Source: Buchnera aphidicola (Cinara cf. splendens/pseudotsugae 3390)
GTDB lineage: Bacteria > Pseudomonadota > Gammaproteobacteria > Enterobacterales > Enterobacteriaceae
Assembly (NCBI RefSeq): GCF_900698845.1
Contig: NZ_LR217692.1
Location: 248,001-312,000, forward strand
DNA length: 64,000 nt
Direction: 5' to 3'
The notes below the pieces were generated by a model, which saw only the letters and a program-made list of their open reading frames with translations, was not told the DNA's origin and did no database searches. The translations under genes and the position numbers were made by a program. Below, piece after piece: positions 49,256 through 59,725 of this stretch (its first letter is position 1; each line of letters opens with the position of its first letter).

Positions 49256-49470
49256 AACTACAATTTTATTTATTAATGTATATATTAAAAATTTTATTTG
49301 TACTAATTTTAATTAAGAAAAATACCTAATTAAATTGAGCATTATATACAGTATATCTGTATAAATTTTAAAATAAAGATACCTATACAACTAAAAAAAT
49401 CAAGAAAATTACATTTTAATTATATCAGTAAACAACAAACTACTTTAAATAAATATTAAAAAATCACAAA

Positions 49471-50100
49471 TTATTTTTTAAATCTGCGAGCTATGACAAA
49501 AACTTCCCGAGAATTAAAACGAGAAGAACATGGCTTGTAAATTTTTACGAATTTAAAAACATCACAAATTTTTTTCATATACATGTTAAATCCATAACCT
49601 TGAAATAACTTCATTATCAAACATCCGTTTTTTAATAATACATGTATAGAAATTTTTAAAGCAACATCATTTAATTTAAACATATTAGCATTATCTATGA
49701 TAGAAATACCGCTAATATTAGGAGACATGTCAGACATAACAACATTCCAAGAATTTTTTTTTAGATTAAAAAAAATTTTTTTTTGCATACAAATATCAGT
49801 AACATCTTCATGAAAAAAAGTAACATTTTTTAATGGGCGCATTGGTAAAATATCATATGCAAAAATAATTCCTGAATTTCCAATTTTTTGAAGAGCATAT
49901 TCTGACCAACCTCCAGGATTAGATCCTAAATCTATCACTTTCATTCCAACATTAAAAATTTTTTCTGATTCATTAATTTCTTTTAATTTAAACCATGCTC
50001 TAGATCTTAAATTTTTTTTATTTCTTGCTCGTATATATGGATCTGTAAAATGTTTTCTCAACCAATTATTAGAGTTTTTTAATTTTTTTTTTACAATCAT
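49471..50100 (-). CDS. rlmE: 23S rRNA 2'-O-methyltransferase RlmE (RrmJ/FtsJ)
   Basis: Methylates the 2'-O of U2552 in the 23S rRNA A loop. The 209 residues equal E. coli. The SAM-binding motif VIDLGSNPGGWSEYALQ is near 55-72, the catalytic Asp in VVMSDMSPNISG near 121-132 (DMSPN), Lys in GCLIMKLFQGYG near 160 and Glu in FNSREVFVIARRFK near the C-terminus complete the K-D-K-E set. It precedes ftsH on the same strand, as in E. coli. Confidence 0.96.
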   Translation of the reverse strand: MIVKKKLKNSNNWLRKHFTDPYIRARNKKNLRSRAWFKLKEINESEKIFNVGMKVIDLGSNPGGWSEYALQKIGNSGIIFAYDILPMRPLKNVTFFHEDVTDICMQKKIFFNLKKNSWNVVMSDMSPNISGISIIDNANMFKLNDVALKISIHVLLKNGCLIMKLFQGYGFNMYMKKICDVFKFVKIYKPCSSRFNSREVFVIARRFKK

Positions 50101-50387
50101 AACATTTTTTCAAAATACACAACATCAACATGTAAAAAATTACATATATTGATTTAATTTAAAATTTTTAAAATAATTTATAAATGTTTTACAAATATAA
50201 ATTTTATTAAAAATATCAACATATATACCATTTATAAAAATTTTCATATAAAATATATTCATAAGAAATATAAATTTTGTGTATATAAAAAATTATTTAA
50301 ATTATTAAAATATACTTTACTGTAAAAATAAATATTCAAAAAAAAAAATAACAAAAATTATATATTTTAGGATTAAAATTATATATT

Positions 50388-50873
50388 TTAAATATATTCA
50401 ATTTTTTTAATTAAATATTCTACTGAACCTGTAGGGGTACTTACTGTAATTGTATCGTTCTTTTTTCTTCCAATTAATGCTCGAGACATAGGCGAGTAAA
50501 CAGAAATTGAATATTCTTTGCAATTCGCTTCGTCATCACCAACAATAGTATACATGAAAATGTTATTGGTACATATTTGTAATACAGTTACTGTAGCTCC
50601 AAAAATAACAATACCTCGAAAAGGTATTTTGGTAACATCAATAATTTCTGAACACAATAACTTATTTTCAATTTCACAAATTTTATTTTCACAAAAACTC
50701 TGTTCTTCACGAGCTGCATGATACTCTGCATTTTCTTTTAGATCACCTAACTGTCGAGCATTAGAAATTGCTTCTACAATTGACGGTCGTGTAATATATT
50801 TTAATTTATTTAATTCAGATTTAAGTTTATTAAAACCCCGTAATGTCATTGGAACTTTTTTAAACAAGCCCAT
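50388..50873 (-). CDS. greA: Transcription elongation factor GreA
   Basis: Rescues backtracked RNA polymerase by stimulating transcript cleavage. It has 161 residues from ATG 50873 (E. coli 158). The N-terminal coiled coil with the tip acidic residues is in ARQLGDLKENAEYHAAREEQSFCE near 40-63, and the C-terminal FKBP-like domain has VIFGATVTVL, IVGDDEA and SPMSRALIGRK. AAGGAG lies only about two bases before this ATG; a TTG two codons later (50867) has better spacing and gives 159 residues, so the true start may be there. Confidence 0.95.
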   Translation of the reverse strand: MGLFKKVPMTLRGFNKLKSELNKLKYITRPSIVEAISNARQLGDLKENAEYHAAREEQSFCENKICEIENKLLCSEIIDVTKIPFRGIVIFGATVTVLQICTNNIFMYTIVGDDEANCKEYSISVYSPMSRALIGRKKNDTITVSTPTGSVEYLIKKIEYI

Positions 50874-51307
50874 TACTCCTTTACATTAAAATAAAAAATG
50901 AAATCTAATTTATACATATAATTTGCATATTATAATGTCATTATAAAAAAACTATATAAAATGTTATAAATCATATTTAGTATATGATATTATGTTAGTA
51001 TTATATAATATAATAAATAATTATATATATATTTATTCCAAATAGATTATTTTATAACATAAAAAATTATTTTTATAAAAAATACAGCATAGAAAATATA
51101 AAAAAATAATTTTTTATAAAAACAAGAATTTTTAAAAACATTTTTTCAAAAATTAAATTTATCAATAAAAATATTTTTCATAAAATATTATATATAAAAA
51201 AAGTTTTTATCAATAAAACTGAGTTAACAGTACAATAAAAAAAAGTTATAAAAATCAATAAAAATTAATTTTTATATCAACTAATATATAACTATAGAGT
51301 AATAAAA
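50874..51307. other. greA-ibaG divergent intergenic region
   Basis: A 434-base AT-rich interval between divergent genes, expected to contain both promoters. No clear promoter pair or relic gene was seen. Confidence 0.5.
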
Positions 51308-51547
51308 ATGCATTTAGATAAAATTCAATGCGCTATTAAAAATCAATTAAATCTAAAAAAAGTATTAATATCAAACAATAATAATCATATTTTAATTACC
51401 GCTATAGGAGATTCATTTATAGGAATGAATTCGTTAAAAAGACAAAAATCTATATATAAAATATTAATGCCATATTTTTTAACTAAAGAAATCCATGCGA
51501 TACAAATTCAAACATATACTATATCTGAGTGGAATAAAAAAAAATAA
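51308..51547 (+). CDS. ibaG: BolA-family protein IbaG (YrbA)
   Basis: Small BolA-fold protein; relatives bind monothiol glutaredoxins and take part in iron-sulfur trafficking. It has 79 residues (E. coli 84). The family helix-turn region is seen in HILITAIGDSFIGMNSLKRQKSIYKILMPYF, and the C-terminal EIHAIQIQTYTISEWNK is typical, though the motif has drifted. In E. coli ibaG precedes murA; murA is absent here and a 638-base gap follows. Confidence 0.88.
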   Translation: MHLDKIQCAIKNQLNLKKVLISNNNNHILITAIGDSFIGMNSLKRQKSIYKILMPYFLTKEIHAIQIQTYTISEWNKKK

Positions 51548-52185
51548 ATCATATATATATAAAAATTTTTACAAAAAATTAATTAAAAAATAAAATTTTA
51601 TATATAACATTATGTAATAAATTAAAATATTTATATAAAATATATTTTAAAAATATATGCTATGATTTATTTAAAATATAAAAAAATTTTTTTAGTAAAA
51701 TATTTAATTTTGTTCAAGAAAAATAGAACATAAAAAGTTTTATGAAAAATTATGTTTATATGTTTAATGTTAAAACTATATATATAGTAATTATATTATG
51801 TGTAGAAATCAATGTGTTATCATATAATAATATAAATCATATACTTACATATATTTACATATTAAATATACATTTAAATAATAAACGCTTAAAATCATAG
51901 TAAAATATTCCTATTAATTAATTTTAACAAAAAATATTTTAACAAAAATAATTTTTATACACATTAAATTCATATCTTATATACACATAATTAACTCTAT
52001 AATATAGATTTTTATAAAAATCTATATAATTTTTGTACAATTATAGTATCATTTAATTTTTAAAAATACATTTTAATTTTTATATTTTATAAAAAAAAAG
52101 ATAAAAAATATTAAATACTTGAAAAGTATATCTTAATAAATAAAATTTTTCATTATTAACCTATAATATATCTAGAGAAAAAATT
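51548..52185. other. Gene-free region between ibaG and rplU
   Basis: A 638-base interval that holds murA and ispB in relatives. No relic is recognisable. It should include the promoter for rplU-rpmA-obgE. Confidence 0.55.
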
Positions 52186-52512
52186 ATGTATGTTATATTT
52201 TTAGACCGTAATACACAATATAAAGCAAAATCTGGTGACATAATTAGATTAGAAAAAATAAATATAAACATTGGAAAGACAATAATATTTGAAAAAATAA
52301 TATTATTATCAGATAATGCAAAAATATCTATTGGACAACCTATACTTAATAATATTTATGTAGAGGGATTAATTCATCAACATGGAAGAGACAAAAAAAT
52401 AAAAATTATAAAATTTAATCGCCGTAAACATTATAAAAAAAATCAAGGACATAGACAATATTACACAGATGTTAAAATAAAAAATATAACATATAAAAAT
52501 TCTACACTATAA
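52186..52512 (+). CDS. rplU: 50S ribosomal protein L21
   Basis: Large-subunit protein. The 108 residues (E. coli 103) open [26 protein letters not shown], include [50 protein letters not shown] and end shortly after. It is first in the rplU-rpmA-obgE operon, nine bases before rpmA. Confidence 0.96.
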   Translation: MYVIFLDRNTQYKAKSGDIIRLEKININIGKTIIFEKIILLSDNAKISIGQPILNNIYVEGLIHQHGRDKKIKIIKFNRRKHYKKNQGHRQYYTDVKIKNITYKNSTL

Positions 52513-52521
52513 GGTATAAAA

Positions 52522-53866
<1,345 letters not shown>

Positions 53867-53964
53867 CATACACAAATATTTTTTAAAAATTTATTTTCTG
53901 TAAAAAGAAATAATAGAATCGCATAAAAAAATATATTTTTATGTATGTTTTGATTTTAACTATA

Positions 53965-53997
53965 AAGAAACCCGGATTAAAAACACCGGGATTTCTT
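53965..53997. terminator. Bidirectional terminator between obgE and rpsI
   Basis: AAGAAACCCGG (53965-53975) pairs with CCGGGATTTCTT (53986-53997) apart from one bulged A. It sits between convergent obgE and rpsI and is far GC-richer than its surroundings, with a T-rich tract on either side. Confidence 0.7.
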
Positions 53998-54013
53998 CAC
54001 TATACAAAAATCA

Positions 54014-54406
54014 CTATCTTTTTGAAAATTGAGTCTTTTTTCTAGATTTGCGAAGACCATATTTTTTACGTTCAACTTGTCTTGAATCACGAGTTACAAA
54101 ACCTTCTTTACGTAGTACTCCTCGCAATGTATTATCATACTGTATCAATGCACGAGTAATACCCTGACGAATTGCTCCTGCCTGACCAGATATTCCACCA
54201 CCTTTAACAGTAATATAAAAATCAAATATATTCAACATATTTACCAAATCTAAAGGCTGTTGAACAACCATACACGCCGTTTTTCTACCAAAATATTCTT
54301 TTAAAGAACGTTTATTAATACAAATTTTTCCTGTTCCTTTACGCAAAAAAACACGTGCAGAAGAAGACTTACGACGACCTGTGCCATAATTTATATATTC
54401 AGACAT
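54014..54406 (-). CDS. rpsI: 30S ribosomal protein S9
   Basis: Small-subunit protein whose C-terminal tail contacts P-site tRNA. The 130 residues equal E. coli. Motifs: [25 protein letters not shown] near 7-31, [25 protein letters not shown] near 68-92 and the basic tail [22 protein letters not shown]. Second gene of the rplM-rpsI operon, 27 bases after rplM. Confidence 0.97.
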   Translation of the reverse strand: MSEYINYGTGRRKSSSARVFLRKGTGKICINKRSLKEYFGRKTACMVVQQPLDLVNMLNIFDFYITVKGGGISGQAGAIRQGITRALIQYDNTLRGVLRKEGFVTRDSRQVERKKYGLRKSRKKTQFSKR

Positions 54407-54433
54407 TGCATATATCCTAATATTTTATGTATA

Positions 54434-54862
54434 TTAAATATTTAAAAAAATTGGTTTTTGTGCACTTAAATTATGTTCGTGCAATGGAAATACCTTTAAT
54501 TTTTTAAAAATTGATCTGCCAAGAGAACCTTTTGGTAACATTCCTTTAACAGCTCTTTCAAGTATTCTTTCTGGATGATGTAGTAACATATACTGAAAAG
54601 TATATTTCTTAATTCCACCTACATATCCAGTATGGTGATAATAAAATTTATTAATTGATTTTTTTCCCGTAACAATTATTTTTGATGCATTTATAACTAT
54701 GATATAATCACCAATATCTACATGAGGAGTATACTCGGGTTTATGTTTTCCCCGCAAGACAGTAGATATTTTAGCTGCGAAGCGACCTAATATTTTGTTT
54801 GTCCCATCAACGTAATACCAAGATTTTGTAATTTTATCCGAATTAGCTGAAAAACTTTTCAT
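54434..54862 (-). CDS. rplM: 50S ribosomal protein L13
   Basis: Early-assembling large-subunit protein. The start ATG 54862 follows AAGGTGA at good spacing and gives 142 residues, identical to E. coli; an in-frame GTG at 54874 overlaps the ribosome site. It includes [55 protein letters not shown] and [21 protein letters not shown]. Confidence 0.97.
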   Translation of the reverse strand: MKSFSANSDKITKSWYYVDGTNKILGRFAAKISTVLRGKHKPEYTPHVDIGDYIIVINASKIIVTGKKSINKFYYHHTGYVGGIKKYTFQYMLLHHPERILERAVKGMLPKGSLGRSIFKKLKVFPLHEHNLSAQKPIFLNI

Positions 54863-55019
54863 AATAAATTTCACCTTAAATATATAATTTAAAAATTAAA
54901 AAATTTATTTATTTGGTATACAAAAAAAAACCATAAATATTATTTATATATATAATAAATATTTATATAATTTTATTTATAATTAAATATTTTAAACCAA
55001 TTAAACGAGAGTTAATAGA

Positions 55020-56174
55020 ATGGACAAGAAAAAGACGCTAGAATTATTAAGAAATCAAATTAACAATGTTGATCATAAAATAATCAAATTATTGTCATTT
55101 CGAGAATCTCTCTCGATAGATATTTTGCAAAATAAAATACATAACAAACTTGATATTCGAGACAAAAATCGTGAAATAGAACTATTTAATAATTTACATC
55201 AACTAAGCAAAAAAAACAAAATAAATCCAGAATTCATACAAAAAATATTTGAAATAATTGTTAATAATTCAATTCTTATTCAAAAAAAACATAAAAAAAA
55301 AATAAAAAACAATTCCAAAAAACGTTTTTGTGCCTACTTAGGTCCAATTGGTTCATATTCATCTGAAGTTTTTAATAATTTATCTAAAAACAACAAAAAT
55401 TTCTTTTTTGCGCATGAACATACTAATTTTGATTCTATAATTAAATCTTTAAACGATCATTGTTGTTACGTAGCACTATTACCTTTTGAAAATAGAATAT
55501 CAGGAATTATTCCAGAAGTATATGAGATACTAAAAAAACAAAATGAAATATATATAGTTAAAGAAATTTATGCGACAATTCAACATCACTTGTTTACAGC
55601 AAAAAATTGTTTTTTTTATAATATTAAAAAAGTATATAGCCATGTACAACCATTTAAACAATGTAGTATTTTTTTAGAAAAATTTCCAGAATGGAAAAAA
55701 AAATATTTTAATAGTACTTCTGAAGGTATGAAAAAACTCTCTTTAGAAAATAAAAAAAACTCCGCTGTAATTGGAAGTTCTGTAGGTGGTTCTTATTATA
55801 ATTTACAAAAAATAGCAGCTAATATTTCTAATGTAAAAAATAATATTACTAGATTTATATTAATTTCTAAAAAAAAAAACAAAATAAAAAAAAAAATTTC
55901 AGTAAAAACTACCATCCTTATAACCTTAAATAATAATCAAGAAAACATCACAAAAATAAAAAAAATATTTAAAAAAAGAAAAATTAAAATTACTAATATA
56001 ATTTTAGAAAAAAATATAATTAATAAAACAACAAAAACATATCTAATAGAAATAATAGAAAATTTTTTTTCTAACGTCACACAAGAAACTTTACAAATCA
56101 TCAAAAAGTATGTAAAAAATATAAAAATTTTAGGCTGTTATCCTGTTGAAAAAAATATAACTAAACTATTTTAA
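55020..56174 (+). CDS. pheA: Bifunctional chorismate mutase/prephenate dehydratase (P-protein)
   Basis: Converts chorismate to prephenate and then phenylpyruvate, committing carbon to phenylalanine. It has 384 residues (E. coli 386). The mutase domain (1 to about 95) keeps the E. coli active-site Arg11, Arg28, Lys39, Asp48, Arg51, Glu52 and Gln88 counterparts. The dehydratase domain runs from YLGPIGSYSS near 104 through VYSHVQPFKQC near 205 to NNITRFILI near 280 with the TRF motif. The ACT domain (about 295-375) ends ILGCYPVE, but both Phe-binding motifs known from E. coli (GALV and ESRP) are altered. No leader peptide or attenuator is evident upstream. Confidence 0.96.
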   Translation: MDKKKTLELLRNQINNVDHKIIKLLSFRESLSIDILQNKIHNKLDIRDKNREIELFNNLHQLSKKNKINPEFIQKIFEIIVNNSILIQKKHKKKIKNNSKKRFCAYLGPIGSYSSEVFNNLSKNNKNFFFAHEHTNFDSIIKSLNDHCCYVALLPFENRISGIIPEVYEILKKQNEIYIVKEIYATIQHHLFTAKNCFFYNIKKVYSHVQPFKQCSIFLEKFPEWKKKYFNSTSEGMKKLSLENKKNSAVIGSSVGGSYYNLQKIAANISNVKNNITRFILISKKKNKIKKKISVKTTILITLNNNQENITKIKKIFKKRKIKITNIILEKNIINKTTKTYLIEIIENFFSNVTQETLQIIKKYVKNIKILGCYPVEKNITKLF

Positions 56175-56257
56175 TCAATTTTAATATTTTTTTATAACTA
56201 TAAATTTTGATATTATTACATTCAAATACCACTAATACAAGGATATTTACTATCATT

Positions 56258-57604
56258 ATGTTTAATAGCCTAACAAAAAAAATAACTGATATTTTTGAAA
56301 ATATTTCACATCGAAGCCACCTAAAAGAAAAAAAAATTAAGGAAACTTTGCGTAGGATAAAATCAGCATTATTAGATGCTGACGTATCATTAATAATTGT
56401 GAACGTATTTTTGAAAAAAATAAAATCAAAAATATCTGAAGCATATATAAACAAAAACTTTAGTCCTAGTCAAAATTTAATAAAAATAGTGTTATATGAA
56501 TTAACTAAAATAATGGGAAGTAAAAGTTACTTATTTAATTTTTTGTTAAACCAACTAACTATTTGTACTATTATTGGTCAACCAGGATCTGGAAAAACAA
56601 CAAGCACTGCCAAGTTAGCTCATTTATTATCGAAAAAATATAAAAAAAAAATATTAGTAGTTTCTATCGATATATATAGACCTGCAGCTATTCTACAGTT
56701 GAAAAGATTAATACAAAAAACTAAAGCTAATTTTTTTCAGTCTAACTGTAATCAAAAAATTATAGAAATAATTAAGTTAGCAATAATAACAGCAAAGAAA
56801 AAAAAATATGACGTGCTATTAATAGATACGGCTGGACAAATACATACCAACCACTCAAAAATAAAAGAAATGGAAAAAGTACAAAATTATATCAAACCAC
56901 ATGAAACATTATTCGTAATAGATTCTATGACCGGACAAGATTCTGTTAATACGATTAAAAAATTTAATAAAATCTTTACATTATCAGGAATTATATTAAC
57001 AAAACTAGATAGTGATACACGAGGAGGAGTGGCATTATCAGTAAGATCTTTAACAAAAATTCCAATTAAATATATTGGTGTTGGAGAAAAGATTTATGAT
57101 TTACAAATTTTTCATCCCAAAAGAATTGCTAAAAGAATTTTAGGTATGGGAGATGTACTATCTTTAATAGATGATATTAAAAATAAAATTAAAAATAAAG
57201 AACTAGATTTAATGAAAGAAACTACTAAAAAAGGAAATACTTTCAATCTAAATGATTTCCTGATACAAATTAAACAAATCAAAAAAATAGGAGGCGTTGA
57301 ATCATTAATACATAAGTTACCTATTAATATTATTAACAGTAACTCTATGTTAAATAATATTGATAAAGAATCTTTCATAAAAATTGAAGCTATGATTCAA
57401 TCCATGACTGAAAAAGAAAGAAAAATACCATCTATTATAAAATATTCTAGAAAAAAAAGAATTGCCAAAGGCTCTGGAATTACTATACAGGAAATTAATA
57501 TTTATTTAAAAAAATTCGAAAATATGAAAAATATCATAAAAAACCTTAACAAAAACAAAAAAAACAAAATATTTGAAAAAATTAAAAATTATCTGATAAA
57601 ATAA
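56258..57604 (+). CDS. ffh: Signal recognition particle protein Ffh
   Basis: SRP GTPase that binds signal sequences and 4.5S RNA and docks with FtsY. The start ATG 56258 aligns MFNSLTKKITDIF with E. coli MFDNLTDRL and gives 448 residues (E. coli 453); an ATG at 56207 is too early. G-domain motifs: GQPGSGKTTSTAKLAHLL near 106, SIDIYRPAAILQL, DTAGQ (usually DTAGR) near 188, TKLDSDTRGG near 246. The M domain (about 325-448) keeps the RNA-binding SRKKRIAKGSGITIQEIN but has only about four methionines. It lies just downstream of pheA and upstream of rpsP. Confidence 0.95.
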   Translation: MFNSLTKKITDIFENISHRSHLKEKKIKETLRRIKSALLDADVSLIIVNVFLKKIKSKISEAYINKNFSPSQNLIKIVLYELTKIMGSKSYLFNFLLNQLTICTIIGQPGSGKTTSTAKLAHLLSKKYKKKILVVSIDIYRPAAILQLKRLIQKTKANFFQSNCNQKIIEIIKLAIITAKKKKYDVLLIDTAGQIHTNHSKIKEMEKVQNYIKPHETLFVIDSMTGQDSVNTIKKFNKIFTLSGIILTKLDSDTRGGVALSVRSLTKIPIKYIGVGEKIYDLQIFHPKRIAKRILGMGDVLSLIDDIKNKIKNKELDLMKETTKKGNTFNLNDFLIQIKQIKKIGGVESLIHKLPINIINSNSMLNNIDKESFIKIEAMIQSMTEKERKIPSIIKYSRKKRIAKGSGITIQEINIYLKKFENMKNIIKNLNKNKKNKIFEKIKNYLIK

Positions 57605-57681
57605 TATAAATTATATTTGTTAAACTTTAAAAACAAATTGAATATTTAAAATAAATTTTTTTAATATAAGAGAAAAATTGT

Positions 57682-57954
57682 ATGATAAAAATCAGACTAG
57701 CAAGACATGGAGCCAAAAAAAAACCATTTTATCAAATTATAGTATCTGATGTAAGATCTGCTCGAAATGGAAAATTTATTGAACGTATCGGATATTTTAA
57801 TCCCTTTGCTAAAAAAAATGAAAAAAAAATACATTTATCTACTGATAGGGTTGATTTTTGGATAAAAAAAGGAGCTCAAAAATCATCACGATTTGATAAA
57901 TTATTAATAGAACATGTAAAAAATGTATATCATACACAGAATGATTATAAATAA
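57682..57954 (+). CDS. rpsP: 30S ribosomal protein S16
   Basis: Small-subunit protein. The 90 residues (E. coli 82) begin [43 protein letters not shown] and include [13 protein letters not shown]. Its stop codon shares one base with the rimM start (TAATG), indicating translational coupling in the rpsP-rimM-trmD-rplS operon. Confidence 0.97.
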   Translation: MIKIRLARHGAKKKPFYQIIVSDVRSARNGKFIERIGYFNPFAKKNEKKIHLSTDRVDFWIKKGAQKSSRFDKLLIEHVKNVYHTQNDYK

Positions 57955-58457
57955 TGATTATCATTGGAAAAATAGGAAATCCATATGGAATTTTAGGATG
58001 GGTACATATCCTTTCATATACAGAAAAAAAAGAAAATATTTTTTGTTACTTTCCGTGGAAATTAGAAAAATTGAATATGTATATTTATAAAAAAAATATT
58101 ATTACATATAAAAACCATACAAATCATTTTTTAGTAAAAATAGATAACTTACACAACAGAACGCAGGCTTCTTCTATAGCTAACCAGAATATATTAATGA
58201 AATCTACTAAATTACCTAAATTACAAAAACATGAATACTATTGGAATAACATTTTATTATGTAAAATTTTTAACGTAGAAAAAGAAATAATAGGGTTAGT
58301 AAAACAAATATTAGATAATAAGATTTATAATATCTTAAAAATATTTAATTTTAAAAAAAAAAAAAATATATATGTTCCATTTATACAACCCAATATTATT
58401 AAAAAAATAGATATAAAAAATAAAATTATTATTATTAATTGGAATTTATGTGAATAA
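57954..58457 (+). CDS. rimM: Ribosome maturation factor RimM
   Basis: Binds S19 and assists 30S head assembly. The 167 residues (E. coli 182) start directly with [30 protein letters not shown], so the short E. coli N-terminal extension is absent. LPKLQKHEYYWNNILLCKIF near 80-100 marks the start of the PRC-barrel domain. The C-terminal part is Lys/Ile/Asn-rich. It overlaps the rpsP stop by one base and precedes trmD by 29 bases. Confidence 0.93.
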   Translation: MIIIGKIGNPYGILGWVHILSYTEKKENIFCYFPWKLEKLNMYIYKKNIITYKNHTNHFLVKIDNLHNRTQASSIANQNILMKSTKLPKLQKHEYYWNNILLCKIFNVEKEIIGLVKQILDNKIYNILKIFNFKKKKNIYVPFIQPNIIKKIDIKNKIIIINWNLCE

Positions 58458-58486
58458 ACATAGATTTTTTTAAGAAGATAAAAATT

Positions 58487-59167
58487 ATGCAATTTAGTAT
58501 TGTCACAATTTTTCCTAAAATGTTTGATAACATATTTCAATACGGAATCATTAGTCGAGCTATTAAAAATAAAATAATTAACATTAATATTTTTAATCTA
58601 AGAAAATTTAGTACAAATAAAAGAAGAAAAGTAGATGATAAAATTTATGGTGGAGGTCCTGGCATGTTAATTATGTTTTCACCATTATTTAAAGCGGTTA
58701 CAAAAATAAAAAAAACGCATAAAACAGATAGTATAGTAATATACTTATCTCCGCAAGGAAAATTATTGAATCACAAAAACATTCAACATTTTCTTAACAT
58801 AAAACACCTAATATTTATTTGTGGTCGTTATCAAGGTATTGATGAACGATTTATACGAAATCAAGTAGATGAAGAATGGTCTGTGGGTGATTATATTCTC
58901 ACTGGAGGAGAGTTACCGTCTATGATATTTATTGATACCATTACACGATTACTTCCAGGAGTATTAAACAATAAAAATTCCTTATTAAATGAAACTTTTT
59001 CCAAAAATTTATTAGATTGTCCTCATTATACACGACCAAAAAAAATAAACAATATTAGTGTACCTAAAATTTTACTATCAGGAAATCATAAAAAAATAAA
59101 AAAATGGAGATTGCAAAAATCATTAAAAAATACTTTAATAAAAAAACCAAATCTTATAGATAAATAA
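58487..59167 (+). CDS. trmD: tRNA (guanine-37-N1)-methyltransferase TrmD
   Basis: SPOUT methyltransferase making m1G37 to prevent +1 frameshifting. It has 226 residues (E. coli 255), with the C-terminal helical domain shortened. Motifs: QFSIVTIFPKMFDNIFQYGIISRAI at the start, YGGGPGMLIMFSPL near 55, LSPQGKLL near 87, the trefoil-knot SAM loop CGRYQGIDERFIRN near 112-125 and EWSVGDYILTGGELPSMIFID near 130-150. The catalytic Asp (LLDCPHYTRP near 173) is present. Confidence 0.96.
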   Translation: MQFSIVTIFPKMFDNIFQYGIISRAIKNKIININIFNLRKFSTNKRRKVDDKIYGGGPGMLIMFSPLFKAVTKIKKTHKTDSIVIYLSPQGKLLNHKNIQHFLNIKHLIFICGRYQGIDERFIRNQVDEEWSVGDYILTGGELPSMIFIDTITRLLPGVLNNKNSLLNETFSKNLLDCPHYTRPKKINNISVPKILLSGNHKKIKKWRLQKSLKNTLIKKPNLIDK

Positions 59168-59259
59168 ATTTACTTTAATATTAGTGTAATAAAAATAAAA
59201 ATCACTATAATCTAACTAAATAAAAATTTTACATACCAATTACATGAGATATTCAAAAT

Positions 59260-59607
59260 ATGAATAGTTATATTCACACCCTGGAAAATAAATATAAAAA
59301 AAAAAACGTTCCATATTTCAATTCAGGTGATTCTATTGTTATCAAAACATGGATATTAGAAGGTAATAAAAAACGCCTTCAGTCATTTGAAGGTATTGTA
59401 ATCGCAAAAAGAAATAGAAATCTCAATTCCTCATTTACAGTTCGAAAAATATCTAATGGTGAAGGTGTAGAAAGAAAATTCTTAATACATTCACCAAATA
59501 TACACGAAATAAAAGTTGTAAAAAAAGGATTAGTGAAAAAATCAAAATTATATTATTTACGATATCGAAAAGGAAAATCTGCACGAATCAAAGAGCGCTT
59601 GAATTAA
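59260..59607 (+). CDS. rplS: 50S ribosomal protein L19
   Basis: Large-subunit protein at the 30S interface. The 115 residues equal E. coli. [55 protein letters not shown] is the family core, ending with [23 protein letters not shown]. Last gene of the rpsP-rimM-trmD-rplS operon; a hairpin follows. Confidence 0.97.
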   Translation: MNSYIHTLENKYKKKNVPYFNSGDSIVIKTWILEGNKKRLQSFEGIVIAKRNRNLNSSFTVRKISNGEGVERKFLIHSPNIHEIKVVKKGLVKKSKLYYLRYRKGKSARIKERLN

Positions 59608-59674
59608 AAATAATTCTATATACATATAAACTATATATTACATATGTAAAAATAATTTACTTTCATATAAATCA

Positions 59675-59702
59675 TGCAGTCAGCATACAAAAATTGACTG
59701 CA
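59675..59702. terminator. Hairpin between convergent rplS and tldD
   Basis: TGCAGTCA (59675-59682) pairs perfectly with TGACTGCA (59695-59702) around a 12-base loop. It lies between the converging rplS and tldD genes and probably ends both transcripts. Confidence 0.6.
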
Positions 59703-59725
59703 CAATATATATGTATTATATATAT

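Noticed and set aside
56161-56454. Minus-strand open frame of 97 codons over the start of ffh
   Set aside because: Antisense to ffh; hydrophobic Phe/Ile-rich sequence is the usual mirror of Lys/Asn-rich coding DNA.
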